Part shown: positions 10,497-21,322 of the stretch, in pieces
Position numbering within the stretch: the first letter of the stretch is position 1
Layout of the letters: each line of letters starts with the position of its first letter
From: Rapana venosa
Taxonomy: Eukaryota; Mollusca; Gastropoda; Neogastropoda; Muricidae
Assembly: GCA_028751875.1 (NCBI GenBank)
Contig: CM054140.1
Coordinates: forward strand, 48,663,956-48,727,955
Reading direction: 5' to 3'
DNA length: 64,000 nt
Notes under the pieces: model-generated
The model's input: the letters and a program-made list of their open reading frames with translations, nothing else
Database searches by the model: none
Told to the model about the DNA's origin: nothing
Translations under genes and position numbers: made by a program

Positions 10497-11234
10497 ACAT
10501 AAAGAATGTTTCCTATTCTTTGAATGCCGTTTTAAAACTTGATCTCATGGCGGTGGTGTTCTTTTGCATATGCTTGCTTTCTTAAGGTAAACCTGTGTCA
10601 AAGCTGTGTGTGTGTGTGTACGCGCGTGCGTGCGCGTGTGTGTGTGTATGTTACGATTCACAGAAGACTGTGTGTGGAGGGATGTGGCAGATACCTCCCC
10701 GAGTTCGGCTCCTCAACTTAAAGACACTCGTTGGTAGATGGGTGTTTGAAGGCTGGATCAAAACTGACGCTACAGAATACGTTTTCAGAGACCCAGCGGC
10801 AGTGCCGGGCCCCTTCTGGGTAGTGGCCTCACCGTAGCCTAACTTTTGGCACTGAGGAGGCAGCATAATAATGCTGGATGTAGCTGTATAACTATAATGC
10901 TAACATAATGATGCTGGGGGTGGAGCTGTATAACTATGACGCTAGCATAATGGCCTTTGCAAGAGCTGCACTTTCGACACTTCTCTTTTAACATAATAGT
11001 GCAAAAATATACAGAAAACGAAAACAAAGGTCCTGAATCCGATTCATCATCATGTTTTATGTCCTTTGCGCGAAGTTGCAGTTTTGAAACCGGTATCGAA
11101 AGACGGTTGTGCTAAAAAAATATTGTCCCGATATTTCAGTGTAAAAAACAAAACAAAACACGCCGGTGTGACATAACCCTAAGTCTTCTTGAGCAGAAGA
11201 CAAAAAAACGGACAAGGCAGTGAAGTTCTGGCAT

Positions 11235-11296
11235 AGGGGGGGAGGGAGAGGGAGGGAGGGGGAGAGAGAGAGGGAGGGAGAGAGAGAGAGAGAGAA
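11235..11296. repeat. GA/GGGA-rich tract
   Basis: Impure GGGAG and GAGAGA units. 11296-11690 holds nothing recognised. Confidence 0.9.
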
Positions 11297-11689
11297 ACAT
11301 ACAAACAGAGCTCAAACGTTTGCATCAGTGCCAGGCAATGACCAACCTCTTTTCCCTACTTCGCAAAAATAAGTGTCAATTTACAGTCATCAAAAAAAAG
11401 TGTTAAAAATCACAATCATGAAACATTACTCTATTACATTATTCAAACTTTCACCATTTCCTGTAAAATAAGATGATACGTAGAAATGTTGGTAAAACAA
11501 TGCAGACTAAACGAGAACTTTCCCTCGGCCATATGCCACCATGATACTGATGCAAACGTTCGCCGTGATTTGCTATGGGACGCCATGTACAACAGTAATT
11601 TGTCAAGGTCGGGTTGTTTTTTGCTTTTTGTTGCTCATAGGGAAATCCATCCATACACTATCTACCGGGATATGGTTTTACTTCTCAAG

Positions 11690-11915
11690 GCAAAATCCAT
11701 CTTTACCCTACCTGGCAAGTTACAAAATCGATCTTTACCCAATCTGGCAAATTACAAAATCGATCTTTACCCAATCTAGCAAGTTACAAAATCCTTCTTT
11801 ACCCAATCTGGCAAATTACAAAATCGATCTTTACCCAATCTAGCAAGTTACAAAATCGATCTTTACCCAATCTAGCAAGTTACAAAATCCATCTTTACCC
11901 AATCTGGCAAGTTAA
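11690..11915. repeat. 32-bp minisatellite, about 7 units
   Basis: Unit TCTTTACCCAATCTGGCAAA then TTACAAAATCGA. Units vary at TCTGG/TCTAG and CGA/CCA/CCT. Units are tandem with no unique spacers, so this is not a CRISPR array. Confidence 0.95.
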
Positions 11916-12007
11916 CATATTTTTGAACATTCGTAAGGAAATCCGTACTTCCCCCTAATACACAACAGCTGCTTACTTCACGAAAATTCCATATAAGAAC
12001 TAATCCT

Positions 12008-12192
12008 GGGGACGGGGTAGCTCAGTGGTCGGAGCACTCGCTTTCCCCCAGCCAAGGTTAAGCAGTATCGAGCGTGGTTACCAAGTGGATGGGTGACAGT
12101 TTGCGCGCCTTGGCTTCAGTACAGTCCCCCAGTTCACCCAGCTGTAAATGGGTACCTTGCCTCTTTAGGGTCAGGGAAGGTAAAGCAGGGGA
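12008..12192 (+). mobile_element. SINE-B, 3' truncated
   Basis: Head GGGGACGGGGTAGCTCAGTG, then the 5S-like GGTTAAGCAGTATCGAGCG and AAGTGGATGGGTGACAGTTT. It stops at GGTAAAGCAGGGGA, losing the last 100 bp or so. 12195-12550 holds unassigned sequence; 12370-12550 reads openly but matches nothing I know. Confidence 0.88.
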
Positions 12193-12549
12193 GAAGGGCT
12201 ATTTTTTTCTTTTTCCAAAATTCATCCATAAGAGTGTAAACACTTTGACCTAAAAGTTAAATTTAAAAACATTCGAAGCCTAACTTTTCTAGAAGTCGGG
12301 GACAAAAATCAAATTATTCCAAAACTGGAAATCCTACCAATAATTACTCGAGCCTGCTTAGTTAAGTGTCCAACAAAATGGTCCACTACCAAACTGATAA
12401 ACCTGGACAAATTCTGTCGTATTTGGCGTCTCATGTACAATCCTGCCACTCATCACAGCAACCAAGTTGCAGCACTTGGGGAACAAAACAAACCTGATTT
12501 TTGTGTTCGTCTTCTTGAAGCTCACAAACACAGCAGAAAGGCTGGTTGG

Positions 12550-12846
12550 TAGAGAATTCCTGAAGATTGGCCGTCACCTTGTTTCCCATACAAGATGTAT
12601 GTGGATGGCAGAGAATTCCTGAAGATTGGCCGTCACCTTGTTTCCAATACAAGATGTATGTGGATGGTAGAGAATTCCTGAAGATTGGCCGTCACCTTGT
12701 TTCCCATACAAGATGTATGTGGATGGCAGAGAATTCCTGAAGATTGGCCGTCACCTTGTTTCCCATACAAGATGTATGTGGATGGCAGAGAATTCCTGAA
12801 GATTGGCCGTCACCTTGTTTCCAATACAAGATGTATGTGGAGAGGA
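12550..12846. repeat. 59-bp minisatellite, five units
   Basis: Each unit starts AGAGAATTCCTGAAGATTGG and ends AAGATGTATGTGGATGGC. Units are nearly identical (TTTCCC or TTTCCA variants), pointing to recent expansion. 59 is not a multiple of 3, so it cannot be an in-frame protein repeat. Confidence 0.96.
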
Positions 12847-13171
12847 AGAAGGACTTGGAAGCCGAGTGGTTGACTACCTGCAATACCAACATCTCTGGAA
12901 AGAGTTAGTAGATGATAATAGTATATACAGACCCCAAAACGGGAGTTTTCATAAACAAACCAATCCGTAGGGTCAGTAGGTATTGGCACAAAGAATTTTG
13001 TTTTTGGTTAGGTATAGGGATAAGAAACAAGTTGGGGTTTTTTTAAATAGCACTTCTGACGAATATTTTATTGACAAAACTTATCATGCTCTGTAGATTT
13101 CTCTCTTTTTTGGGATAATAAAGTAGTGGTACTGAAAACACAACTTACGAGCGAGGGGGAGTGGGGGCAGT

Positions 13172-13560
13172 TGAGATCGCCTAGTGGTTAGAGCGTTGCG
13201 CTCGTGATCTGACGGCCTGGGATCGAGCCACCACGGAGGCACCCTTGTAAGGGAATTTTACCCATCAGTTACTGACTCCACACCCCAAAAGTCCTTCGGA
13301 CGAGACTATAAACCGAGGCCTCGAGTGTGAACGCACTGCATGCAGCACATCTTGCGCACACGTTGAAAACCCGATCTGCTTTTTGGAAGAGTACGCCATT
13401 TCGTGCCGGTAGGAAACGGAAGACAACATTTTTAAAGAGAAGGCATGCACACAGGTGTGTTTAGATACCGTCCCTGAAGTCGGAATACCGCTACCTTCAT
13501 GGTGGGTAACGAAACGGTCGTGTATGCAAAAATCTCACCATTGGTGAACCTTGGAGCTAA
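13172..13560 (+). mobile_element. SINE-A2, near full length
   Basis: SINE-A type head (GATCGCCTAGTGGTTAGAG; degenerate B box GGGATCGAGCC) and core GACGAGACTATAAACCGAGG. It then switches to a different tail: GAAGTCGGAATACCGCTACC, then ATGCAAAAATCTCACCATTG and GTGAACCTTGGAGCT. 12850-13170 holds nothing recognised. Confidence 0.8.
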
Positions 13561-13762
13561 AAAAAAAAAAGAAAAGAAAAGAAAAAAAAAGAAAACACGA
13601 CAATTTACATACTTAAGAAAACTATCTTCGCTGGACGAGCCAAAGCAATTTTCGTAGTCCTTGCACAAATCGATACGTACAACGCTCACTGTTCTATGTA
13701 GAACCAAACACTTACTCCAGCGCCTAAATTAACACAGAACAGCATGAATCTGGAAGTATTAA

Positions 13763-13800
13763 TAATAATAATATATGGAATTTATATAGTGTTGAATTAG
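13763..13800 (-). mobile_element. LINE 3' tail with (ATT)n end
   Basis: Minus strand ends ACTATATAAATTCCATATATTATTATTATT, split here as ACTATATAAATTCCATATAT plus ATT repeats. The same tail type occurs at 25198-25245 and 20226-20290. 13560-13763 and 13800-14085 hold nothing else recognised. Confidence 0.5.
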
Positions 13801-14087
13801 ATGACTTTGGGTATAAGTGGTGCTCAATTAGTTCTTAATTCTGCATCTTTACCACAGCATTGTTAACTATCAAACAGATCAAGAAAGTTTTGTTAAAAAC
13901 TGCATGCAGTTAAGTACCCAACGTAAATTTATAAACGATTTTACCTTCTGATTGTAAATGTCCTTGGAGAGAAGAATTATACAATACTAGACAATTTATA
14001 AACACTCCTTTGACTTTGCTGACAAAATAATACACACATCTGTTAACTATATAAACGTGCTTCCAGTTCGTCATATATAAAAAAAAA

Positions 14088-14395
14088 AAGGTAAAAATAA
14101 AGGAGCTCCCATAAGCTATGCACTTGTAAGGGAGCAAGGTGTTAGAGACCTCAGTTTCTCCAGGGCCCAGCACATTGAGGGCGGCGCCCGTCTCCTCTCC
14201 CTCGCTGCTTTACCTTCCATGACCCTAAAGAGGGCAGGTACCCATTTACAGCTGGGTGAACTGGGGAACTGTACTGAAGCCAAGGCGCGCAAACTGTCAC
14301 CCATCCAATTGGTAACCACGCTCAATGCTGTTTAACCTTAGTTTATGGAAAGCGAGTGCTCTAACCGCTGAGCTTTCTCTCCCCCCCCCCCCCCC
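14088..14395 (-). mobile_element. SINE-B, full length
   Basis: Minus strand: head with GCTCAGCGGTTAGAGCACTC, the 5S-like TTAAACAGCATTGAGCG and AATTGGATGGGTGACAGTTT, then the standard body and a diverged CTTATGGGAGCTCCTTTA end. A long C/G tract borders the head. 14400-14750 holds nothing recognised. Confidence 0.88.
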
Positions 14396-14752
14396 CTAAA
14401 AAAAAGTCTATAAGCGTCCAAAAGCTAAATAGTCTATAAACTTATAGTCAGTGCATCTTTAAATCACATTTCACAACACACACGTGTGCATTAGAACATC
14501 GCAAACAAGAAAACTGATCAAGCAGGACATAATACAAAAGTATTATTGCAATAAATACGGTGAAACAAATCAAAACGATGTTTTTTCTTCATTTCATACT
14601 TTTGATATCAGTGTCACCATCCCTCATACCTGAAAACAATCACAAAAGATTAAATTAAAACCCACGCAAAACATGTTATACAATGAAAACTGATACACTC
14701 TCAGCACACATTTACATATAAACACAACGAGCATTCATAATACACAATTATT

Positions 14753-15080
14753 GGGAGACGGGATAGCCTAGTGGTTAGAACACTGCGCTCGCAATTTGAC
14801 GATCCGGGTTCGAATCCTGTTCAAGAGGATATTTTCCCCTGGAGTTAACATCAGTGATGCAGACTGCACTCTCCAAGTCCTTCGGATTAGACTTTAAACC
14901 GAGGCCCCGTATGCGAACGCACGCAGAACATCTCGCGCACACGTTAAATCCTGTTCCGCTTTTCCAAAGAGTAGGCCATTGTGTGCCAGTGGGAACAGGT
15001 GACAAAATCGCATACACACGGGGACTGGATTTTAAAAGCACATGAGTGCTTATTCCATTATTCTCGATATAAATTTTTAA
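14753..15080 (+). mobile_element. SINE-A, full length
   Basis: Head GACGGGATAGCCTAGTGGTT with B box GGGTTCGAATCC, TTTTCCCCTGGAGTTAACAT, core GGATTAGACTTTAAACCGAGG and CTGTTCCGCTTTTCC, ending CATTATTCTCGATATAAA. 15080-15515 holds nothing recognised. Confidence 0.92.
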
Positions 15081-15514
15081 AAAATATATTCGATCTATGC
15101 ACAATAACACAGCAAATAAATACTTCCACATGACATACGACCGCTCACATGTATCAACACGTACCAACACGCCAGATGTGCATGAATTTTCAGGGCAGAA
15201 AACGTTACAGCGAGTGCAATAAAAGAAAACACGTGAACGCAAAAATAAGATAGAATTCCACACATAAGAAAACGATAGATTATAAAAGACAACGGCAGCC
15301 AACAGCAACAACAACAATAATAAAACAAGTCATAAAACAGACCAGTCATGGAAGGCACGTGTATAATATAACTGTATATAATGCAATAGTTTACATAACA
15401 GGCACTAACAACTGGCTGCAATAAACAATACATGTAACATTCACATATCTGATAAAAATCCTTGAAGTCAAAATGCGGGCTATCTTAATGGGGAAAGGGG
15501 AAGGGAGGATTTTT

Positions 15515-15590
15515 TAAAAAGGCGGCATACGCAAAATCTCACCATTGGTGAACCTTGGAGCTCCAACTAAAGATTAACAAACAACAACAA
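15515..15590 (+). mobile_element. SINE-A2 3' tail fragment
   Basis: GCATACGCAAAATCTCACCA then TTGGTGAACCTTGGAGCTCC, then AACAACAAC. Only the tail is present. Confidence 0.65.
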
Positions 15591-15754
15591 CAACAAAGAT
15601 AAAAGAAAACACCCACCTGTAAAATGTATAAAAAAAACTTTGGCACATTACGTCAGAAAGCATCGATAACATCATAAATCCTTTAGGTCAAGAAGTGAAA
15701 AAAAAATTCAGAGTTCAAACATGATGCAACACATGCATACAAAAAAAGTTATAA

Positions 15755-16102
15755 GGGGGGACGCGATAGCCTGGTGGTTAGAATGAAGCATTAGTGATCT
15801 GCTGACCCGTGTTCGAATCTCGTTCAAGGGGATTTTTCCTTTGCACTTTAATTACAGTGTTGACTCCACTCTATCGAATTGTTCTTCGGATGGGACTATA
15901 AACCGAGGTCCCGTGTGCGAACGCACGCAGAACAACTTGCGCACACGTTAAAACCCCGTCCGCTTTTCGGAAGAGTAAACCATTGTGTGCCAGTGGGAAT
16001 TGATAACATTTACAAAACTGCATACACATGGGGACTGGATGAAAAAGAGTACATAAGTGCTTATTTCATTATCCTCGAAATGAATAAATAAATAAATAAG
16101 AT
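15755..16102 (+). mobile_element. SINE-A, full length
   Basis: Head GGGGACGCGATAGCCTGGTG with B box TGTTCGAATCTC, core GGATGGGACTATAAACCGAGG, CCGTCCGCTTTTCGGAAGAG and ACACATGGGGACTGGATG, ending CCTCGAAATGAATAAATAAA. Confidence 0.92.
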
Positions 16103-16349
16103 ACAAGCAACTGATAAAGCGTGCTGGAGGTGAAAGTCAATCTTTACGCTGCATGCAGAAGAAAACTCAAACATTATGAACAGACGGTGTAATAATCAGA
16201 ACTTCAAAAGGCACAGCATGCACACAAAAGTTTAAGCAGGCGAGCAAGAAAAAAATGATAATAACTAACTGCAATAAATGAAATGTTTAACGCTACATAT
16301 TGTAAAAAACAAATCAAAGCGTTATTTTACATAATTATGTTACTCTGTA

Positions 16350-16400
16350 CCGTCTAATATCCCTTTTGAGTGAACAGACGTAAAATCGAAGCAACAACTA
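16350..16400 (+). repeat. Dispersed hairpin motif (CGTCT...AGACG)
   Basis: CCGTCTAATATCCCTTTTGA then GTGAACAGACGTAAAATCGA, followed by GCAACAAC. 16105-16350 and 16400-16660 hold nothing else recognised. Confidence 0.5.
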
Positions 16401-16662
16401 TGTATGTATACGTTGCTATGGATTTTTAATGATACCGAAAGGGGCCCAAGAAATCATAATAATAGTAATTATAATAAGGGCGCAATACTGCATCAAATAA
16501 AGAAAAAGACTGGGTATGATTTTAAAACACACACACACACCAACCAAAACTCAACGTAGCAATGGTTAGGCAAAACACCCCAAGTACATACAGTACAATA
16601 AAGCGTACAAGTTGATATTGATGCCCATGATATACTATTTCCATTGAAACTGAGCACACACA

Positions 16663-16872
16663 CACATATATATATATGAAGAGCTTCTCCACAACTCAGG
16701 CACTTGTCCACAACAGCCGCAAATGCAGCCAACTGGTGCAACGTTCGTCACTGCAGTGCCCCTACGACCCTGGAGGGGGTTAAGGGAGCAAATGAAAATG
16801 AGATGATATATATATATATTATATATATATATAAAATATATATATATATATTTATATATTTTATATATACAC
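16663..16872. repeat. (AT)n tracts around a unique island
   Basis: ATATATAT at 16667-16678 and an imperfect long AT tract at 16805-16870, with a unique segment between them. Confidence 0.85.
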
Positions 16873-16989
16873 ACCACACAGAGAATAGAGAGAGATTTTC
16901 GAATACTACATTAAAAAGAATCACCCTCAAACATTGCACAACAAAGAACTAAGCAGAAATCAAGCAGGATTCACTATTAATTACAAGGG

Positions 16990-17284
16990 TAAAAGGTAAA
17001 GGTGTCTCATAACCTATGTGGTCGTAGAGGAGCGAGGCATCAGAGACCTCAGCTTCTCTAGGGGGCCAGCATATTGAGGGCGGCGCCCATCTCCTCTCCC
17101 TCGCTGCTTTACCTTCCCTGACCCTAAAGAGGACAGGTACCCATTTACAGCTGGGTGAACTGAGGGACTGTACTGAAGCCAAGGCGCGCAAACTGTCACC
17201 TATCCAAGTGGTAACCACGCTCGACGCTGCTTAACCTTAGCTGGGGGAAAGCGAGTGCTCTGACCACTGAGCTATCCCGTCCCT
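16990..17284 (-). mobile_element. SINE-B, full length, 10-bp TSD
   Basis: Flanked by ATTACAAGGG at 16980-16989 and 17285-17294. Minus strand: GGGACGGGATAGCTCAGTGG, the 5S-like TTAAGCAGCGTCGAGCG and CACTTGGATAGGTGACAG, the standard body, and GGTTATGAGACACCTTTACC at the end. Confidence 0.93.
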
Positions 17285-17299
17285 ATTACAAGGGACTAA

Positions 17300-18110
17300 A
17301 CATAAATACACCATGCCACAGTCAGTGATATAGTGTTGGTGGGGGGATCAACACACCATGCCACAGTCAGTGATATAGTGTGTGGGGGGGGGGGGGGGAG
17401 ATCAACACACCATGCCTCAGTCAGTGATATAGTGTGTTGGGGGGGGGGGGGAGATCAACACACCATGCCACAGTCAGTGATATAGGGGTGTTGGGGGGGG
17501 GGGGGGGAGATCAACACACCATGCCACAGTCAGTGATATAGTGTGTTGGGGGGGGGGGGGGGGTAGATCAACACCCATGCCACAGTCAGTGATTATAGGT
17601 GTTGGGGGGGGGGGGGAGATCAACACACCATGCCACAGTCAGTGATATAGTGTGTTCGGGGGGGGGGGGGGGGGGGTGTGGCCCAAAGAAGTAGTGATAT
17701 AGTGTGTTGGGGGGGGGGGGGGGGGGAGATAACAACCATGCCACAGTCAGTGATATAGTGTGTTTGGGGGGGGGGGGGGGGGTAAAATCAACACCCCCAT
17801 GCCACAGTCAGTGATATAGTGTGTTGGGGGGGGGGGGGGGGGGGGAGATCAACACACCATGCCACAGTCAGTGATTAGTGTGTTGTTGGGGGGGGGGGGG
17901 GGGGATCAACACACCGCCACAGTCAGTGATATAGGGGTTTTTGGGGGGGGGGGGGGGGGATCAAACACCATGCCACAGTCAGTGATATAGTGTGTTGGGG
18001 GGGGGGGGGGGGAGATCAACACACCATGCCCCAGTCAGTGATATAGTGTGTTTTGGGGGGGGTGGGGGGGGGGGGGGGGGGGGGGGAGATCAACACAACC
18101 CTGCCACAGT
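17300..18110. repeat. About 58-bp minisatellite with G-run spacers, about 14 units
   Basis: Unit GATCAACACACCATGCCACA, GTCAGTGATATAGTGTGTTG, then 11-25 G and A. Inside each unit AACACAC and GTGTGTT are inverted repeats, so every unit can fold as a hairpin. G-run lengths vary, in part from base-calling. The non-G part is very uniform. 18110-18575 holds nothing recognised except GCGC/GT repeats near 18255. Confidence 0.95.
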
Positions 18111-18575
18111 TGAAAGGGAGTTGGTGAGAGAGAAGTCAGTGAAAGAGAAAAAATTAGCGAAATTAATACTATTATCACCAAAATTAAGGAAAAAGGAAAC
18201 TGATAGCAAAGAGAAATCAGCATTGTAAAAATTAAAAAAAATATAATAAATAGCTGTGTGTGTGCGCGCGCGCGCAAGGACCCTCCCCCCCCCCCAAAAA
18301 AAAACGTAATGCAAAATGTATAAGATAAGCAAGGAACTACAATCCCCTTTTCTGTCAAACATGAATAAAATTAAATTATGTGCTGCTAAACAAAGGGTAG
18401 CAAAAAACCCATCATATTGCTTATACAAAAGCTTCCATTATCAGTAAAGATATTGCTTTTCTAACGTAGCTGCCTCTGCGATATATATCTGCAAAAAAAA
18501 TTATTTGCCTCGCTTTTGTTGACAACTGCCTTCGTATTTGTTGACAAACACTTTTTTCCATTTTAAAAAGTAGGA

Positions 18576-18713
18576 ATGAAACACAGAGAGAGACCGACGG
18601 AGAGAGACAGAAAGGGAAAGTCTGGAAGAGACAGCCAGAGAGTTATGGAGAGCGAGACACACAGAAAGACAAAGGAGAGGAGAGAGAGAGAGGAGAGAGA
18701 GAGGAGAGAGAGA

Positions 18714-18752
<39 letters not shown>

Positions 18753-18754
18753 AA

Positions 18755-18841
<87 letters not shown>

Positions 18842-18875
18842 AAAGAGACAGAAAAATTAGAGATTCTGGGACAGA

Positions 18876-18926
<51 letters not shown>
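18576..18926. repeat. (GA)n-rich tract
   Basis: Long impure GA repeat with GACA interruptions at 18822-18840, ending in about 12 G. Long frames in it on either strand encode only simple-repeat peptides. Confidence 0.97.
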
Positions 18927-18935
<9 letters not shown>

Positions 18936-18989
18936 GGGAGAACACTGAACAAATTTAGCATCAGCCTTGGGCCACAATACATGGGGTTT

Positions 18990-19100
18990 GGGTGCAAACG
19001 TAATTTTAAAAAAAAACAACCACGAACCCAAGTGATGAGTAACATCTAGCGCTCATAATGTATCCCAAAAGCTAGTGTTATGCCTAATTTGAACCATAAT
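18990..19100 (+). repeat. Left copy of 110-bp direct repeat pair
   Basis: ACGTAATTTTAAAAAA, GAGTAACATCTAGCGCTCAT, TCCCAAAAGCTAGTGTTATG and TAATTTGAACCATAATGA. Its partner in the same orientation is at 20045-20170. Confidence 0.75.
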
Positions 19101-19240
19101 GACGTCACAGACCAGATTATGCAGGCTCACATGCCACAAACAAAAATACGCTCGCTTTCACTCCTTTCCCTCAAACAGAAAACTCCCAACAGCAATCGCA
19201 ATGTAAACAAAGTACACTATTAAAGAATGAAAACAGGAAA

Positions 19241-19278
<38 letters not shown>

Positions 19279-19330
19279 AAAATCAAAGGCCTAATCAATT
19301 TAAGCACGCACACACACACACACACACAGA

Positions 19331-19606
19331 ATGAACACTTTACCGCAACAAATTTCAAACGACAGCGATGAAGATCTATATACAGCGAACCCAACCCAAC
19401 CCAACCCAACTGCACTGACGTCCAGAAAGAAAACAACCACAGTTACAGCTACTGCAGCAGTCACAGAAGCTCGGTCTCCAAGAGCGAAGCACCACCACAA
19501 ACACATCTCACTCGAAGAGGAAGAAGTTCTCCTCCGGCTCCGTCCAGAGCAGCCAGCCACATCCAGGCTACACAGAGGCAGCGCAACACAGAAACCACCA
19601 TAGTCA
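19331..19606 (+). CDS. Unrecognised open frame between the direct repeats
   Basis: About 90 codons from MNTLPQQISNDSDEDLYTAN on, Thr/Ala-rich with HHHKH and LEEEEVLLRLRPEQP. Downstream, 19685-19990 reads for long stretches in another frame (TGEEKFTLARRVQPLDAADL). It may be a remnant of one coding segment broken by indels. I do not recognise it; a (CCCAA)4 run near 19387 warns of low complexity. Doubtful as a gene. Confidence 0.2.
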
Positions 19607-20044
19607 ACACCACCACAGACAGCTGACCACGCAACACTAACACCGACGACGACGACGACTAGGAACCTCCGTCCACAGTGACAAAGAGCTCACCCTTCAC
19701 AGGCGAGGAAAAGTTCACGCTGGCCCGGCGGGTTCAGCCTCTGGATGCTGCAGACCTTTAGGAACGCTACCAGCTCCTGACACGGGAACCCAGCACAACC
19801 AACGAAACTGGGCCCCAAGAGAGCATCCTCAACCCAGAGGAAGGAGCCCTCTGCTCAAAACAGCCTCTAGGTCCTGCTGTGAGGAAGGCAGGAGAAGAAC
19901 TGAAGATGACACTCGAGATGTATTTTATATGGAAACCTCCCAAGATCTCACTATCATGATTGGCATTCACGTGAAAAACATTAAAGAAGGCAACATTCAC
20001 AAACCACCAGGTGCGTTCAACCTACACGAAAACGTTTGATGTGT

Positions 20045-20170
20045 TCAAAATGTAACAAACTTACATAATTTTTAAAAAATAGTAATCACCACGAATCAAA
20101 GTGATTGGTAACATCTAGAGCTATTTAACGTATCCAAAAGCTAGTGTTGTGCGTAATTTGATCCATAATG
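20045..20170 (+). repeat. Right copy of 110-bp direct repeat pair
   Basis: ACATAATTTTTAAAAAATAG, TTGGTAACATCTAGAGCTAT, TATCCAAAAGCTAGTGTTGT and TAATTTGATCCATAATGA. The copies are about 85% alike by eye and separated by about 1 kb. Confidence 0.75.
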
Positions 20171-20225
20171 AATAATTATCACTAATGAACATAATAAAGA
20201 CAAATATCTGTTTCTACATTATTCA

Positions 20226-20300
20226 TTAAATAATAATAATAATAATAAATGAAATTTATATAGCGCTGTATCTTGCACAGACAAATCAAAGCGCTTGCAC
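20226..20300 (-). mobile_element. LINE 3' tail with (ATT)n end
   Basis: Minus strand: AAGCGCTTTGATTTGTCTG, then CAGCGCTATATAAATTTCAT and TTATTATTATTATTA. The same tail follows the L2-like LINE at 25198-25245. Confidence 0.65.
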
Positions 20301-20604
20301 TCAACTCATTCTTACAGTCATGCAACCAATAGCAAGTAATAGTTCTAACAAGTCCAAATGCACACACACACACACACACAAGTTATACACTTTGGCACTA
20401 AATCATTCCTCTCCCCCCACCCCACCCCCTTCATTTGAAGGAGTGAAAAATAAACCTGGGATAAAATTTTTGTGTCTTGTGGTCACTGCTTGCAACTCCA
20501 ACTCTAAGCAAATCTGGAAAAGACAAAATTTTAATTACGTTGAAGTCGAACCACTGAACCACTTCACTACAGTGTTTGCCATCGTTTTATTTAACGATGG
20601 GGAG

Positions 20605-20885
20605 ATGGGCAGGATAGCGTAGAGAAATTTGAATCCACGATTTGACGATGTGGGTTCAAGCCACCATCAAGACCTCCCTTCAAGTGCCGACCCCCCCCCC
20701 CCCCTCCCCCCCCCCCCCTCCCCTCTACTCCTGTTAAAGTCTATCGAATGTGACTCTAAAACCGCGGTCCCGACTACCAACACAAGCAGAACATCTCGTG
20801 CACACATTAAACCCGTTTGTCCACCCTTTTAGACGAGAAGGCCATTTTGTTCCCAGGGGAACAATGAAATTTATATTTTAAAAAG
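20605..20885 (+). mobile_element. SINE-A, diverged
   Basis: Degenerate head (GGGCAGGATAGCGTAGAG; B box GGGTTCAAGCC), core CGAATGTGACTCTAAAACCG, ACATCTCGTGCACACATTAA and AGACGAGAAGGCCATTTTG. A C-run of about 30 bases replaces part of the 5' body. It is the target of the SINE-E insertion. Confidence 0.65.
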
Positions 20886-21172
20886 TAAAAAGTATGTTCT
20901 TTCGAGCCAGAAGGCCCATAGAGCCGGAGCTTATCCCGGTTTCTGTAGCGTTAAGCGAACTGATGGTTTTTCACCACCCCTGTGACAGGACGCTAGTCTG
21001 TCGCCAGATACTTCCCCAGCAAAGCTGGTACCCACTTGTACACCTGGGTGGAGTGAGGAAAATAGGAGTAAAGTGTCTTTCCCAAGGACACAACACCGAG
21101 CCGAGCGGGGATCGTACCCGCGACCTCTGGATCACGAGTTGACCGCCTAAACCACTCGACCACGGTGCCTCC
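20886..21172 (-). mobile_element. SINE-E, full length, about 13-bp TSD
   Basis: Flanked by ATATTTTAAAAAG (20873-20885) and ATATTTTAAAAAAG (21173-21186). Minus strand: tRNA-like head GGAGGCACCGTGGTCGAGTG, B box GGGTACGATCCCC, then GTGTCCTTGGGAAAGACACT, CACTCCACCCAGGTGTACAA and GGGTACCAGCTTTGCTGG. The head and the CTTGGGAAAGACACTTTAC block belong to a SINE type I recall as widespread in aquatic animals; I do not assign a name. Confidence 0.85.
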
Positions 21173-21227
21173 ATATTTTAAAAAAGCGCGTGCATATTTT
21201 GCGTCATGCTTATCTCCCCTATGTGGA

Positions 21228-21322
21228 AATGCAGCTCATTTAATAGTAGGCAAACGGTTGTGGCGGGGAAAATGTCTTCATTGGTAAACCACAGAGCTCT
21301 AGCTGAGGAACGAAAAGAATAG
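21228..21322 (+). mobile_element. SINE-A2 3' tail fragment
   Basis: GCAGCTCATTTAATAGTAGG, then GTCTTCATTGGTAAACCACA and GAGCTCTAGCTGAGGAACG. 21325-21775 holds nothing recognised. Confidence 0.6.

Larger units (their letters stand above)
9589..11179. mobile_element. Harbinger-like non-autonomous DNA transposon
   Basis: The 23-bp terminal inverted repeats begin GGGCTATGTCACACCAGCGT (left) and GGGTTATGTCACACCGGCGT (right, inverted), with two mismatches over the 23 bp. Both ends are flanked by TAA (9586-9588, 11180-11182), the 3-bp TWA target expected for PIF/Harbinger. Length 1591 bp. It carries a SINE-C at 10095-10496 and no transposase-like frame, so it was probably moved in trans. Confidence 0.8.

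Noticed and set aside
11690..12846. CRISPR-like arrays (32-bp and 59-bp repeats)
   Set aside because: Units are directly tandem with no unique spacers, and the setting is eukaryotic.
17300..18110. CRISPR-like array with G-run spacers
   Set aside because: The spacers are only variable homopolymers; this is a minisatellite.
18501..19031. Long Ser/Leu or Arg/Glu-rich frames over GA/CT tracts (also at 2281-2868, 30710-31141, 42983-43431, 47805-48158)
   Set aside because: Dinucleotide repeat translations without any domain or codon-usage signal.
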